53,746 nucleotides of DNA, taken from an uncultured Collinsella sp. (GTDB lineage Bacteria > Actinomycetota > Coriobacteriia > Coriobacteriales > Coriobacteriaceae). Made by a program: the position numbers and the translations under genes. The stretch's first letter is position 1. Each line of letters opens with the position of its first letter. The notes under the pieces are model-generated. The model made no database searches, was not told the origin of the DNA, and saw only the letters and a list, made by a program, of their open reading frames with translations. The stretch lies in NCBI GenBank assembly GCA_902470695.1, contig CABRHH010000018.1, positions 1-53,746 of the forward strand. The letters run 5' to 3'. Below are positions 41,529 to 49,517 of the stretch, piece after piece.

Positions 41529-41960
41529 ATGCGGAAGTGGGAAGTCTCATCGACGCTGACGGTCTATCACGACGGTCAGTTTTGGGTGGGCGTGATTGAG
41601 CATGTCGAACGAGGCGAGCTGAGCGTGGCGCGCGTGGTGTTCGGCGCGGAACCCTCGAACGAAGAAATCTATACATGGGTGCTTGGACATTGGGCGAGCC
41701 TGCGATTGAGCGAAGCCTGCGTGCCTGTGGACGTTCGCTCAGAGCACATGGCCGGCAATCCCAAGCGCCGCGCGCGGGAAGCCGCGAAGGCCATGAGGGA
41801 GCGCGGGACCTCGACGGCCTCCCAACTGGCTCTTGCGCGGGAGCGCGAGCGCGTGAAAAACGAGATGCGCAGCTCTCGAGTGATGCGGTGCAAGGAAGCA
41901 GCGCAGGTCCGCTGGGAGGCCCGTCAAGAAAAGAAACGTCGCAGGCGCCGTGGCAGGTGA
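41529..41960 (+). CDS. yjdF: YjdF family protein (DUF2992)
   Basis: A 143-aa protein. TLTVYHDGQFWVGVIEHVERGELSVARVVFGAEPSNEEIYTWVL is the DUF2992 core. NPKRRAREAAKAMRERGTSTASQLALARERE and the highly basic C-terminus (EKKRRRRRGR) follow. The function is unknown; in other bacteria it is controlled by a riboswitch for toxic azaaromatics. AAGGAGG lies 8 nt before ATG 41529. Its place next to an efflux module fits a drug-response role. Its end is 11 bp from the convergent XRE gene. Confidence 0.92.
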   Translation: MRKWEVSSTLTVYHDGQFWVGVIEHVERGELSVARVVFGAEPSNEEIYTWVLGHWASLRLSEACVPVDVRSEHMAGNPKRRAREAAKAMRERGTSTASQLALARERERVKNEMRSSRVMRCKEAAQVRWEARQEKKRRRRRGR

Positions 41961-41971
41961 TCGGGGCGCGG

Positions 41972-42430
41972 CTATGCGTCCTTGCCGTTCCAGCGGCGCA
42001 GTGTGGGCAGGATGGCGCCGAGCAGCGACGCGCACTCGTCCGTGGTCCAGCCCATGTGCTCGGCCATGCGCGGCGCGCAGTCCTCGATCATCTCTTCCAT
42101 GGTGGTTTCGTAGGTGTATGCGCCCTGGTCGTAGCACCAACGGCAGAAATCCTCGGTCTCGGTGCCGTCTGCCTCATGGCCGTGCTGGTCGGGGGCGGTG
42201 AACATCATGCCGCAGCTTTGGCAGTAGTGCTCCGGCATGTCAAGCAGCCGCATCACCGGGACGTCGAGCTCGCGCGCGATGAGCTTGATCATGTCGATGC
42301 CGGGTTCGGTGGTGCCGGTTTCCCAGCGGCTCACCGCCTGGCGTGTGATGTAGAGGCGCGAGGCCAGCTCCGCCTGGGTGAGGCCGCGTTCGCGGCGGGC
42401 GCTCGTCAGGGCATCTTTGAGCAGAATCAT
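41972..42430 (-). CDS. XRE-family regulator with C-terminal zinc ribbon
   Basis: A 152-aa protein. An N-terminal helix-turn-helix (LLKDALTSARRERGLTQAELASRLYITRQAVSRWETGTTEPG) is fused to a zinc-ribbon domain (CQSCGMMF to DFCRWCYDQGAYTYETTMEEMIE) of the Zn_ribbon_2 type. AAAGGAG precedes ATG 42430; the longer frame to 42550 lacks a site. The zinc ribbon may serve dimerisation or sensing. It faces yjdF and is read in the same direction as the next XRE gene, 120 bp away. Confidence 0.9.
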   Translation of the reverse strand: MILLKDALTSARRERGLTQAELASRLYITRQAVSRWETGTTEPGIDMIKLIARELDVPVMRLLDMPEHYCQSCGMMFTAPDQHGHEADGTETEDFCRWCYDQGAYTYETTMEEMIEDCAPRMAEHMGWTTDECASLLGAILPTLRRWNGKDA

Positions 42431-42550
42431 GATGGTTCTCCTTTGTTCCGGTCGGTGAAGCTCGGGCCTTGCCGTACCGTGATTATCCTGTGCCGAGCCA
42501 CCGGAGTCGAGCAACGGTTTGTTGCGCGTGGAAGCCCTGTCGTCGTTCAA

Positions 42551-43060
42551 TCAGCTTCTTTCCCGTGTTGCGATCGCTCCCGCGATGGCCGCGACAAGCG
42601 CAACGGGTGCCAGGCGCACAAAGCCCCACTCAAAGCCGTGGAGCACGGTCCCGGCGACTGCGTATTCGGGATTCGAGAAATCCCATGCGAGGTATGAGTT
42701 GCCGATGGCGCCCAGCGCAAGAAATGCCAGGGCGATGACGATGCCGAGTGCGATGAAGAGCAGGTGGGCAGTGCGACGCTTGGATGCTCGCATGCGGGCG
42801 AACTGTGCGTTCAGGACTTCGAGCTTCTCGGCAAGAATTTGAACATCGGCGGCTTCGACGTCGATTGCGGTTTCGCCCAGAAGCGTGCTGACGGGCGTGT
42901 CGAGCGCCTCGCTCAGCGCGACAAGCAGCTCCGCATCGGGTACCGACAGCCCGCGCTCCCATTTGGAAACCGTCTGCCTGACGACGTTGAGCTTGAGTGC
43001 GAGCTCCTCTTGGGACAGCCCCTTCGATTTCCTGATGTTCTGGATGTTCTCATGCAGCAT
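42551..43060 (-). CDS. XRE-family regulator with membrane anchor
   Basis: A 169-aa protein. The helix-turn-helix at residues about 1-60 (NIQNIRKSKGLSQEELALKLNVVRQTVSKWERGLSVPD) is followed by a short coiled-coil-like linker and two membrane segments (LLFIALGIVIALAFLALGAIG and FVRLAPVALVAAIAGAIA). Such proteins are common in Firmicutes and Actinobacteria and may couple membrane or toxin stress to transcription. GGGAGGGCTCCC lies around the start ATG. No partner membrane gene is seen beyond the neighbouring XRE gene. Confidence 0.88.
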   Translation of the reverse strand: MLHENIQNIRKSKGLSQEELALKLNVVRQTVSKWERGLSVPDAELLVALSEALDTPVSTLLGETAIDVEAADVQILAEKLEVLNAQFARMRASKRRTAHLLFIALGIVIALAFLALGAIGNSYLAWDFSNPEYAVAGTVLHGFEWGFVRLAPVALVAAIAGAIATRERS

Positions 43061-43370
43061 GGGAGCCCTCCTCCTGCTTGGTCGTTATGCGGTACCGCCA
43101 TGTTGCGCCGACTGGGGCCGTTGCCGCAAGCAACGCGTGGTAACAGGGGCGGAAATGCGCCCGTTCGCAGGCGCGCGGCGTCGGTGGCGCGTGCAGGCGC
43201 GCGTGCGGAGCCTGGCGGGGAAGTGCCGCTGCCGCGCGCGGGGCCTGGAGCGGGCGGCAGCAGGGGAGAGACTGCTGAGCCCCAGAGTACGGCACCGGGT
43301 TTGTTGTCCGGTGCCGCCCAGAGGCCCGCGTGAGCGTGCAGGGGCGCCCGAAAGCGGGTATACTGGTAGC

Positions 43371-43454
43371 GACTCGGGAGGCGTACGCCCTCCTGGAACA
43401 GAAGCAGTGGGGTAAAACCCGCACGAACAGCCGCTCCGGCCAGGGCGGCTGTTC
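43371..43454 (+). ncRNA. Putative small RNA convergent to the 26-aa peptide gene
   Basis: TATACT at 43359-43364 is a good -10, though no -35 is clear. The RNA would start near 43371, fold as GGAGGCGTACGCCCTCC, and run into the strong hairpin GAACAGCCGC (43425-43434) with GCGGCTGTTC (43445-43454). That hairpin also ends the minus-strand peptide message, so the two RNAs would overlap at their 3' ends, as antitoxin RNAs do in txpA/ratA and bsrG/SR4 pairs. GGGGTAAAAC and GTTTCACCCC form an outer stem around it. Confidence 0.4.
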
Positions 43455-43484
43455 CCTTATCTGGCGAGTTTCACCCCGTGGCCG

Positions 43485-43565
43485 TTAGAGAACGGCAAGG
43501 ACAAGCAGCACGATTGACAGAACGAGCGCGGATGCCGCAAGAAGCAGCGCGGTGAGCTTCGCCAT
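43485..43565 (-). CDS. 26-aa hydrophobic peptide, candidate type I toxin
   Basis: The frame reads MAKLTALLLAAS then ALVLSIVLLVLAVL-stop. It is a single membrane-spanning helix with one Lys at the N-terminus, like Ldr, TxpA or Fst-type toxins and holin-like peptides. AGGAGG lies 7-8 nt before ATG 43565. An extended -10 TGCTATACT is seen on the minus strand (TATACT at 43629-43624), giving a leader of about 50 nt. A terminator follows (hairpin 43454-43425, then GGGTTTT). These signals argue for a real gene despite the size. Toxicity is inference. Confidence 0.6.
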   Translation of the reverse strand: MAKLTALLLAASALVLSIVLLVLAVL

Positions 43566-43926
43566 GGGAACCCTCCTCACTCCCTGCAGAGACTCGGAGG
43601 GCACCGCCCATGTCGCTTGCGTAAGTATAGCATGAAACACGAACATGTGTACGTATCTATTCAAGAGCTGTCCAGGCGCAGGCGGCCGGGCTCGGGTTCC
43701 TCATTTCTGCGGGCATGGAGCACGCTGCGTTCGTGTGGGCCCAGCCATGTGCACGTCGTGGTCGACAGCGGTGATGGGGGCGCGAAGGCGGGAGCGCGAA
43801 CGCGTGGCGGCGGCGATGAGCGCACACTCTCGCCCCAAGGCGGACTCTAGGTGTGGTCCGGCATTCGGCAACCGATGGTGGCTGTACGGACGCAGCGACT
43901 TGCGAAAAAGGGAAGGAGGTTTGTGC

Positions 43927-44097
43927 ATGAGGGGTCTTTCAGCCATGAAATGGGTTAGAGAGCGGTACTATTTTGCACGGACTGTGCGAATCGAATGCGC
44001 TTACTTGCCCGCCCAAGCCGGCTGGCCCCAAGCGCTTCGCCCGCGGTGCTCGCCGCGGAGGTCGCGTTGGGCGTGCGTCCCGGTGGATGGGGCGTGA
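43927..44097 (+). CDS. Possible 56-aa small protein or leader upstream of cpsC
   Basis: ATG 43927 stands 7 nt after AAGGAGG, a strong ribosome site. The frame begins MRGLSAMKWVRERYYFARTV and is rich in Arg, Trp and Pro, with no membrane segment or known domain. It ends 15 nt before cpsC. The composition of the second half (many Arg, Pro) resembles non-coding GC-rich DNA. It may be a leader peptide that couples translation to cpsC, or a chance frame. The 300 bp before it hold no gene that I can support; an in-frame TACTAT (43966-43971) may be the -10 of cpsC instead. Confidence 0.35.
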   Translation: MRGLSAMKWVRERYYFARTVRIECAYLPAQAGWPQALRPRCSPRRSRWACVPVDGA

Positions 44098-44112
44098 GGC
44101 GAAGGAAGGCAT

Positions 44113-44772
44113 ATGACCCTAATCGAACTGTTCCATCTGCTGAAGAAGAACCTGAAGCTCGTGTGCGTGTTGCCGGTTGCTTGTGCGCTGGTCATGTTGG
44201 TGTACAGCTACCTCGGCATGGGCAATGTGTATACGGCGAGCACGAGCCTGTATGTGCTCACCAAGTCGGGCAACGAGAGCTCCTCGATGCTTAGTAGCGA
44301 CCTGTCGGCCTCGCAGCTGCTGGCGAACGACATCGCGGCGTTGGCGAAGTCCGATCGCGTGCTGAACGATACCGCCAGCGATCTGGGGCTGGAGAACCTC
44401 AAGGACTATAAGATCGAGGTTGCCGGCGAGACTACCACGCGCGTGATCACCGTATCGGTGACCGGTCCCACCGCCGAGAGCGCGGCCGATGTCGCCAACA
44501 AGGTTGCCGAGAACTGCTCGACGGTTGCCCAGGAGGTCATGGACGTCGACTCCATCAACGTGGTGGACAAGGCGGTTGCCCCCACCTCGCCTTCGGGACC
44601 TAAGCGTATGCTCTACACTGCCGTGGCCTTTGCCGGCGGCCTGTTCGCCGCCGTCGCCGTCGTGGTGCTGAAAGACATTCTGGATACGCGCGTGCGTGAC
44701 GCCGAGGACCTGGAGAACCTGCTCGAGATCCCGGTTATCGGCCGCATCCCCGCCATCAAGGGAGGTAACTAA
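44113..44772 (+). CDS. Polysaccharide co-polymerase, Wzz/CpsC family
   Basis: A 219-aa membrane protein that sets chain length of exopolysaccharide or capsule and activates the partner tyrosine kinase. LIELFHLLKKNLKLVCVLPVACALVMLVYSYLG contains the first membrane helix (about residues 16-35). The extracellular part includes SLYVLTKSGNESSSMLSSDLSASQLLANDIA. PTSPSGPKRMLYTAVAFAGGLFAAVAVVVLKDILDTRV carries the Pro-rich segment and second helix (about 165-187) of CpsC. GGAAGG lies 4 nt before ATG 44113. cpsD follows after 2 nt. Confidence 0.92.
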   Translation: MTLIELFHLLKKNLKLVCVLPVACALVMLVYSYLGMGNVYTASTSLYVLTKSGNESSSMLSSDLSASQLLANDIAALAKSDRVLNDTASDLGLENLKDYKIEVAGETTTRVITVSVTGPTAESAADVANKVAENCSTVAQEVMDVDSINVVDKAVAPTSPSGPKRMLYTAVAFAGGLFAAVAVVVLKDILDTRVRDAEDLENLLEIPVIGRIPAIKGGN

Positions 44773-44774
44773 TC

Positions 44775-45560
44775 ATGGCACGCAAAGCGAGCTCCGATCA
44801 GCTGCTGATCCAAAACGCCGCCAAGACGTTGCTGGCCAACATCCGCTTCGCCAGTGTGGACAATCCTATCCGTTCGCTGCTCATGACCTCGAGCGTTCCG
44901 AACGAGGGCAAGTCCACGGTGGCGGTGAACCTGGCCCAGGCTGCCGCGACCTCGGGCATGCGCGTGCTGCTGGTCGAGTGTGACATGCGCCGCCGCACGC
45001 TTGCGAACCTGATTGGCGTCCACGCCCAGGCGGGCGTCTATGCGGTTCTGTCCGGCCAGGTCTCGCTTGATCAGGCGGTGGTAGCCACGCCCACCAACGG
45101 GATGTACCTGCTCGATTCCGAGCCCCATATTCCGAATCCAGCCGATATCGTGAGCTCCAAGCGCTTCAAGCACCTGCTTGCCACCATGGAGGATGCCTAC
45201 GACCTGGTGATTCTCGACACGCCGCCGGTGGGCACGTTCGTCGACGCCGCCGTTATCTCGGCACTGACCGACGGCACGGCCTTGGTTGTGCGCGAGAAGT
45301 TTACGCCCCGTGCCGAGGTTCAGAAGGCCTACGAACAGCTGCAGAAGGCCGGTGCGCACGTGATCGGTGCGGTTATGAACTTCTGTGAAGCCGAGTCGAG
45401 CGAGTACTACTACGAGTACTACACCAAAGATGGCAAGCGTGCGAAGAAGGATGCATCCTCGGCACCGGTCGAGCGCGCGGCCGGTAACGCCATGCCGCAG
45501 CGTCGCGGCACCCAGCCGCCCGCGTCTGCGCTGCAAAGCGGTAGCCGCTTCAAGCGGTAG
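44775..45560 (+). CDS. BY-kinase (tyrosine-protein kinase) CpsD family
   Basis: A 261-aa cytosolic bacterial tyrosine kinase. Walker A is SSVPNEGKST (residues 39-48), Walker A' VLLVECDMRRR (about 64-74) and Walker B LVILDTPPVGTF. The C-terminal tyrosine cluster YYYEYY (about 211-216) is the autophosphorylation site. Its activity depends on CpsC and cycles with CpsB. After the cluster a basic, Pro/Ala-rich tail of about 40 residues extends further than in streptococcal CpsD. GGAGG lies 8-9 nt before the ATG. Confidence 0.94.
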   Translation: MARKASSDQLLIQNAAKTLLANIRFASVDNPIRSLLMTSSVPNEGKSTVAVNLAQAAATSGMRVLLVECDMRRRTLANLIGVHAQAGVYAVLSGQVSLDQAVVATPTNGMYLLDSEPHIPNPADIVSSKRFKHLLATMEDAYDLVILDTPPVGTFVDAAVISALTDGTALVVREKFTPRAEVQKAYEQLQKAGAHVIGAVMNFCEAESSEYYYEYYTKDGKRAKKDASSAPVERAAGNAMPQRRGTQPPASALQSGSRFKR

Positions 45561-45570
45561 GACCGTTTGG

Positions 45571-45620
45571 GCCCGCCATCCTCTGCTTTCGGGCATGAAG
45601 ATGGCGGGCCTGTTCGTTTT
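45571..45620 (+). terminator. Terminator-like hairpin between cpsD and cpsB
   Basis: GCCCGCCATC (45571-45580) pairs perfectly with GATGGCGGGC (45600-45609); TTTT follows at 45617-45620. It would end or reduce transcription after cpsD, leaving cpsB at a lower level or under its own promoter. Confidence 0.6.
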
Positions 45621-45674
45621 GAAGAACGTGTGCGGCTGGGGCTGATTCGTTACTGTGTTAGCAGGAAGGTGAAC

Positions 45675-46328
45675 ATGCGCGACATCCATTGTCATATCTT
45701 GCCCGGAGTGGACGACGGTTCTCCGGATTTGGAATATAGCCTGCAGATGCTCGAAGCGGCCAAGCGCGTCGGCGTGACGAGCATCGTGTGTACGCCGCAC
45801 TGCCGCGACCCGTATTTCGATTACGACAAGATGTGGGATGCCTTCGAGCTGCTGCAGGCACACGCGGACGGGTTCCCCCTCACCATGGGGTTCGAGGTCA
45901 ACCATGCCAAGCTCATGGAGCTCGGCATGGAATGGGCTGAGTATCTGCATTTTGACGGAAGCAACGAGTTTCTGCTCGAGCTTTCGAGTCGATGCACCGC
46001 CAATGACTTCCGCGAATACGAGCGTACGATCTTCCAGCTGCAGGGGATGGGGTATCAGGTCATCATCGCGCACCCCGAGCGGTACCGCGCTATCCAGGAG
46101 GATATCGGCATCGCGCGGCATTTGCTGCAGATGGGTTGCCACCTGCAGGCGAGTGCCGACTTTGTGGCGGGTGGCCGCCTGGGCAAGGAGAAGAAGCCGG
46201 CGAAGCGCATGTTCGATGAGCTCCTGTACCGCTATATCGCCAGCGATGCCCACCGTATCGACCATTACGATTGCCTGGCTCGCGCCCGCCGCGACTATGC
46301 GGTGCGCGGCGCCCATATGGCACGCTAG
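45675..46328 (+). CDS. PHP-family tyrosine phosphatase CpsB
   Basis: A 217-aa manganese-dependent phosphatase that dephosphorylates the CpsD tyrosine cluster. DIHCHILPGVDDGSPDLEYSLQMLEAA at the N-terminus, CTPHCRDPYF, VIIAHPERYRAI and ASDAHRIDHYD supply the metal-binding His, Asp and Glu residues. GGAAGG lies before ATG 45675. The order C-D-B differs from the streptococcal A-B-C-D. No glycosyltransferase, polymerase or flippase gene follows, so the controlled polysaccharide genes are elsewhere. Confidence 0.93.
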   Translation: MRDIHCHILPGVDDGSPDLEYSLQMLEAAKRVGVTSIVCTPHCRDPYFDYDKMWDAFELLQAHADGFPLTMGFEVNHAKLMELGMEWAEYLHFDGSNEFLLELSSRCTANDFREYERTIFQLQGMGYQVIIAHPERYRAIQEDIGIARHLLQMGCHLQASADFVAGGRLGKEKKPAKRMFDELLYRYIASDAHRIDHYDCLARARRDYAVRGAHMAR

Positions 46329-46415
46329 GCCGCTTCGGGCCCGATGCGCCGTGAAAGCCTGCCGGACTCAGCCGCTGCGCGTCGACCGGCTACCGGACGC
46401 TTCAGTGGGGGCGAA

Positions 46416-46441
46416 GCCGCACGGTATACGCGCCGTGCGGC
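46416..46441. terminator. Hairpin between convergent genes
   Basis: GCCGCACGG (46416-46424) pairs with CCGTGCGGC (46433-46441), between the CpsB gene and the convergent oxidoreductase gene. No T-run. Confidence 0.4.
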
Positions 46442-46449
46442 AGCTCGCG

Positions 46450-48090
46450 CTATGATGCGATTGCGGCGATGAGCGCTTCGGCGCAGCGGATGCCGTCGGT
46501 GGCGGCGCTCATGATGCCGCCGGCGTATCCGGCACCCTCGCCGCAGGGATAGAGGCCATCGCATCCCGCTGCCTGGCAGTCTTTGGCGCGAACGACGGTG
46601 ACCGGCGAACTCGATCGGGTTTCGACGCCGGTCAGCACGGCCTCGGGATCGTTGTAGCCGCGCAGCTTGCGACCGAGGACGGGGATGCCCAGGCGCAGCG
46701 TCTCGATGACATGGGGTGGCAGTGCCTCGTCGAGGCTGCACCAGGTGACACCGCGCGGGTAGGTGGGCGCGATACGGCCTCCATGCGTGCTGGGGCGCTG
46801 GGCGAGAAAATCTCCCACCAGCTGAGCCGGGGCGCGATAGGCACCGCCGCCCAGTGCGAAGGCGGCTTGCTCACAAGCCCGCTGCAGGCGCACGCCCTCA
46901 AGAGGATCGGCGCCGGGCAGATCCTCATCGGTAATGTTGACGAGCAGCGCGGCGTTGGCGTTGATGCCGGCGCGCGCATGCAGGCTCGCTCCGTTCGTCA
47001 CCACGCCGCCCTCCTCGGACGCTGCGGCAACCACTTCGCCTCCGGGGCACATGCAGAAGGAAAACAGACTGCGTCCGTTCGGCAGATGCGCGACAAGGCT
47101 GTAGGGTGCCGCGCCGAGCGCCGGATGGCCGGCGGCGCTGCCGTACAGGGCTCGATCGATGTCGCGCTGCAGATGCTCGATGCGCACGCCCATGGCGAAG
47201 GTCTTGCGCTTCAATGCGATCTCCCGCCGCTGCAGAAGGGCGAAGACGTCGCGCGCAGAGTGGCCGCAGGCGAGAATGAGCTGGGTGCATGCGATATGCT
47301 CGCGGCGGCCATCGGATGCAACCGTGATGCCGCGGACGCATCCTGAGCCCGCCCGTTCCAAATCGACCAGGCGGGTGCGGAATCGTACCGTACCGCCGAG
47401 TCGCTCGATACGCGCAACGAGGTTGGTGACCACCTGGGGCAGGATGTCCGATCCAATGTGCGGCTTGGCGTCCCAGAGGATGTCGCGCGCCGCGCCCGCC
47501 TCGACGAACGTTTGCAAGATGAGACGATGCGCGGGATTTTTGGTTCCGGTGGAGAGCTTGCCGTCGGAGAATGTTCCCGCACCGCCGAGGCCGAATTGGA
47601 TGTTGCTCGATGTGTCGAGCTCGCCGGTGCGGTTGAAGCGTTCGACGGCGCGGCCGCGGCGCTCGGCATCGTCCCCCTGCTCGATGAGCAGGGGCTCAAG
47701 CCCCGCCTCCGCAAGAGTGAGCGCGGCGAAAAGGCCGGCGCAGCCAGCTCCCACAACGACGGGCCGATTGAGGGGTACTGCGGGCAGCGCGGTGGGAAAC
47801 GACGGTTCGGCCTTCGACACCTGCCGCACGCGACGCTGCTCGCGCGGTGGAATGCGTGAGAGGACAGTGTTCTCATCAAGGTCCTCGGCCAAGGTGACGC
47901 GAACCGTGAGCGTGCAGTGGACGCGGTCGCGTTTGCGTGCGTCGATGGACTTGCGTCTGAGTTCCAGGCGGCTTAGCTCGCTCGCTCGGCATCCGAGCAG
48001 CTTGGCGATGGTTGCGCGCGCCGCATCCAGGCAGGACGCCTCGCTCACGGCATCGGACAGGTTGACGTTGATCTCAGAGATGTCGAGCAT
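46450..48090 (-). CDS. FAD-dependent oxidoreductase (COG2509-like)
   Basis: A 546-aa flavoprotein. The N-terminal 95 residues (INVNLSDAVSEASCLDAARATIAKLLGC) form the RNA-binding-like domain typical of this family, then PVVVGAGCAGLFAALTLAEAGLEPLLIEQG is the FAD-binding Rossmann motif. SSNIQFGLGGAGTFSDGKLSTG, CPGGEVVAAASEEGGVVTNG and YPCGEGAGYAGGIMSAATDGIRCAEALI are family hallmarks. The reaction is not known. GAAGGGA lies close before ATG 48090; a TTG at 48111 is an alternative. It is the third gene of a run with the HI0933-type gene and mrp. Confidence 0.88.
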   Translation of the reverse strand: MLDISEINVNLSDAVSEASCLDAARATIAKLLGCRASELSRLELRRKSIDARKRDRVHCTLTVRVTLAEDLDENTVLSRIPPREQRRVRQVSKAEPSFPTALPAVPLNRPVVVGAGCAGLFAALTLAEAGLEPLLIEQGDDAERRGRAVERFNRTGELDTSSNIQFGLGGAGTFSDGKLSTGTKNPAHRLILQTFVEAGAARDILWDAKPHIGSDILPQVVTNLVARIERLGGTVRFRTRLVDLERAGSGCVRGITVASDGRREHIACTQLILACGHSARDVFALLQRREIALKRKTFAMGVRIEHLQRDIDRALYGSAAGHPALGAAPYSLVAHLPNGRSLFSFCMCPGGEVVAAASEEGGVVTNGASLHARAGINANAALLVNITDEDLPGADPLEGVRLQRACEQAAFALGGGAYRAPAQLVGDFLAQRPSTHGGRIAPTYPRGVTWCSLDEALPPHVIETLRLGIPVLGRKLRGYNDPEAVLTGVETRSSSPVTVVRAKDCQAAGCDGLYPCGEGAGYAGGIMSAATDGIRCAEALIAAIAS

Positions 48091-48180
48091 GGGGTCCCTT
48101 CGTGGTTGCAAGAACGCTTGGTCTTCGCAGGGGGGTGCGCTTGGTCTTCGCGGTAGGGGTCAGTCGGCCGATCGAGGCGG

Positions 48181-49503
48181 TCAACAGCTCGGCGTCTGTG
48201 CGGCGCGAGCGGCTTCCGCTCCCGCCCGCATGCCGGTGAGCCATGCCCACGCGAGGTTGTAGCCTCCGCAATCGGCGTCCATGTCAAGCGCCTCGCCGCA
48301 TGCGAACAGCGCCGGCGTGTCCGTGCGAGTCGCAAGGCGCAGCGAGGATGGGTCGATCGCGTCGAGTGGGATGCCGCCGCGCCGAACTTGGGCCTGTCGG
48401 GTTTCCGCGGTTCCCTCAACCAACAGGGGCACGCGCTGTAGCAGCGTTGCGATGTGCGCGAGCGTGGCCGTATTTCCGCCGGCTGCGTGGCACATATAGG
48501 AGGCGAGCGGTCGTGCCAGCAAGCCGTCGAACCACGCAGGGTCGCCATCGAATGGCCCGACCATCTCTTCACGGGCGCGCAGCAGGTCCAAGGTCTTGCC
48601 TGCTCCCAGGTGGGGAAGCAGGTCGAGTTCGATACGATCGTGCGGTCTGATGCGGCGGGAAAGGTTGAAGGCGGCGATGCCCGAGATGCCGTAGGGACGG
48701 AAAAGGATCTCGCCCGACTCGAAGGCAACGGCGGCACCGTGGCGCATGAGGGAAAGGGCGGTGTGGCAGCGCAGGCCATCGAGCTCAGCGAGGGCGGGAG
48801 CGCTCGGCAGGGCCGCCGTGCATCCGATGGGGCAGAGGACCGCCTGCTCGGGCAGATGGGGGAGGCTGAGCAGGCGGCAGATCTCCTCCGATGCGCCGCC
48901 GACCGCCACCACCATGCTGCGGGCGTGTGCGTCGCGGGTTTTACGGGCTGCCGTCTCGCGTGCCCGACGTGCCTGGCGAATGGCCGTCTTGGCGTCTTTG
49001 CCCGGTCGCACGCGCAGGGGCGAGGCCGGCTCGCTCAACGTGAGCTTCCATGCGTTCCCGTTTGTTGGGTGCGCTTCGACCAGCTCGGCGGAGCAGCGCA
49101 GGTCCACGCCGAGGCGTGCACAGGCGCCGAGCAGGACATCGCGCACCGACTCGGCACGCCTCGTGATGGGGTAGAGGCGGCCCTCATCCTCTTCGATGGT
49201 GAGCAGCCCCAGCTGCTCGAAAAAGCGGGTGACCGTGTGCTCAGGAGACGCGCCCATGATCGAGGCGGCGACGTCTGGGTGCCGATAGCGCGCGGTTTCA
49301 AGATGGGCGTTCGAGATGTTGCAGCGCCCGTTGCCGGTTGCGAGGATCGGCAGGCCCGCCGCTACATCTCGTTCGAGCACGCAGGTTCGCGCCCCCGCGT
49401 GCGCTGCGCTGATGGCGGCGGCAAGCCCGGAAGCGCCTCCGCCCAGCACGACCACGTCATAGGGGGCGGTAGCTGAGGAGGTGTGTACTCGGTGCGCGGT
49501 CAT
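48181..49503 (-). CDS. HI0933/YhiN-family flavoprotein
   Basis: A 440-aa NAD(P)/FAD-dependent protein. YDVVVLGGGASGLAAAISAAHAGARTCVLERD binds FAD. LATGNGRCNISN, EEDEGRLYPITRRAESVRDVLL and the C-terminal ALFACGEALDMDADCGGYNLAWAWLTGM are diagnostic of HI0933. A basic, helical insert (PGKDAKTAIRQARRARE, near residue 170) replaces the usual short loop before VVAVGG. Function unknown; some relatives take part in RNA modification or redox chemistry. mrp lies 14 bp upstream, so cotranscription is likely. The 90-bp gap after it repeats CGCTTGGTCTTCGC twice. Confidence 0.9.
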   Translation of the reverse strand: MTAHRVHTSSATAPYDVVVLGGGASGLAAAISAAHAGARTCVLERDVAAGLPILATGNGRCNISNAHLETARYRHPDVAASIMGASPEHTVTRFFEQLGLLTIEEDEGRLYPITRRAESVRDVLLGACARLGVDLRCSAELVEAHPTNGNAWKLTLSEPASPLRVRPGKDAKTAIRQARRARETAARKTRDAHARSMVVAVGGASEEICRLLSLPHLPEQAVLCPIGCTAALPSAPALAELDGLRCHTALSLMRHGAAVAFESGEILFRPYGISGIAAFNLSRRIRPHDRIELDLLPHLGAGKTLDLLRAREEMVGPFDGDPAWFDGLLARPLASYMCHAAGGNTATLAHIATLLQRVPLLVEGTAETRQAQVRRGGIPLDAIDPSSLRLATRTDTPALFACGEALDMDADCGGYNLAWAWLTGMRAGAEAARAAQTPSC

Positions 49504-49517
49504 GGTTGGTCTCGGTG

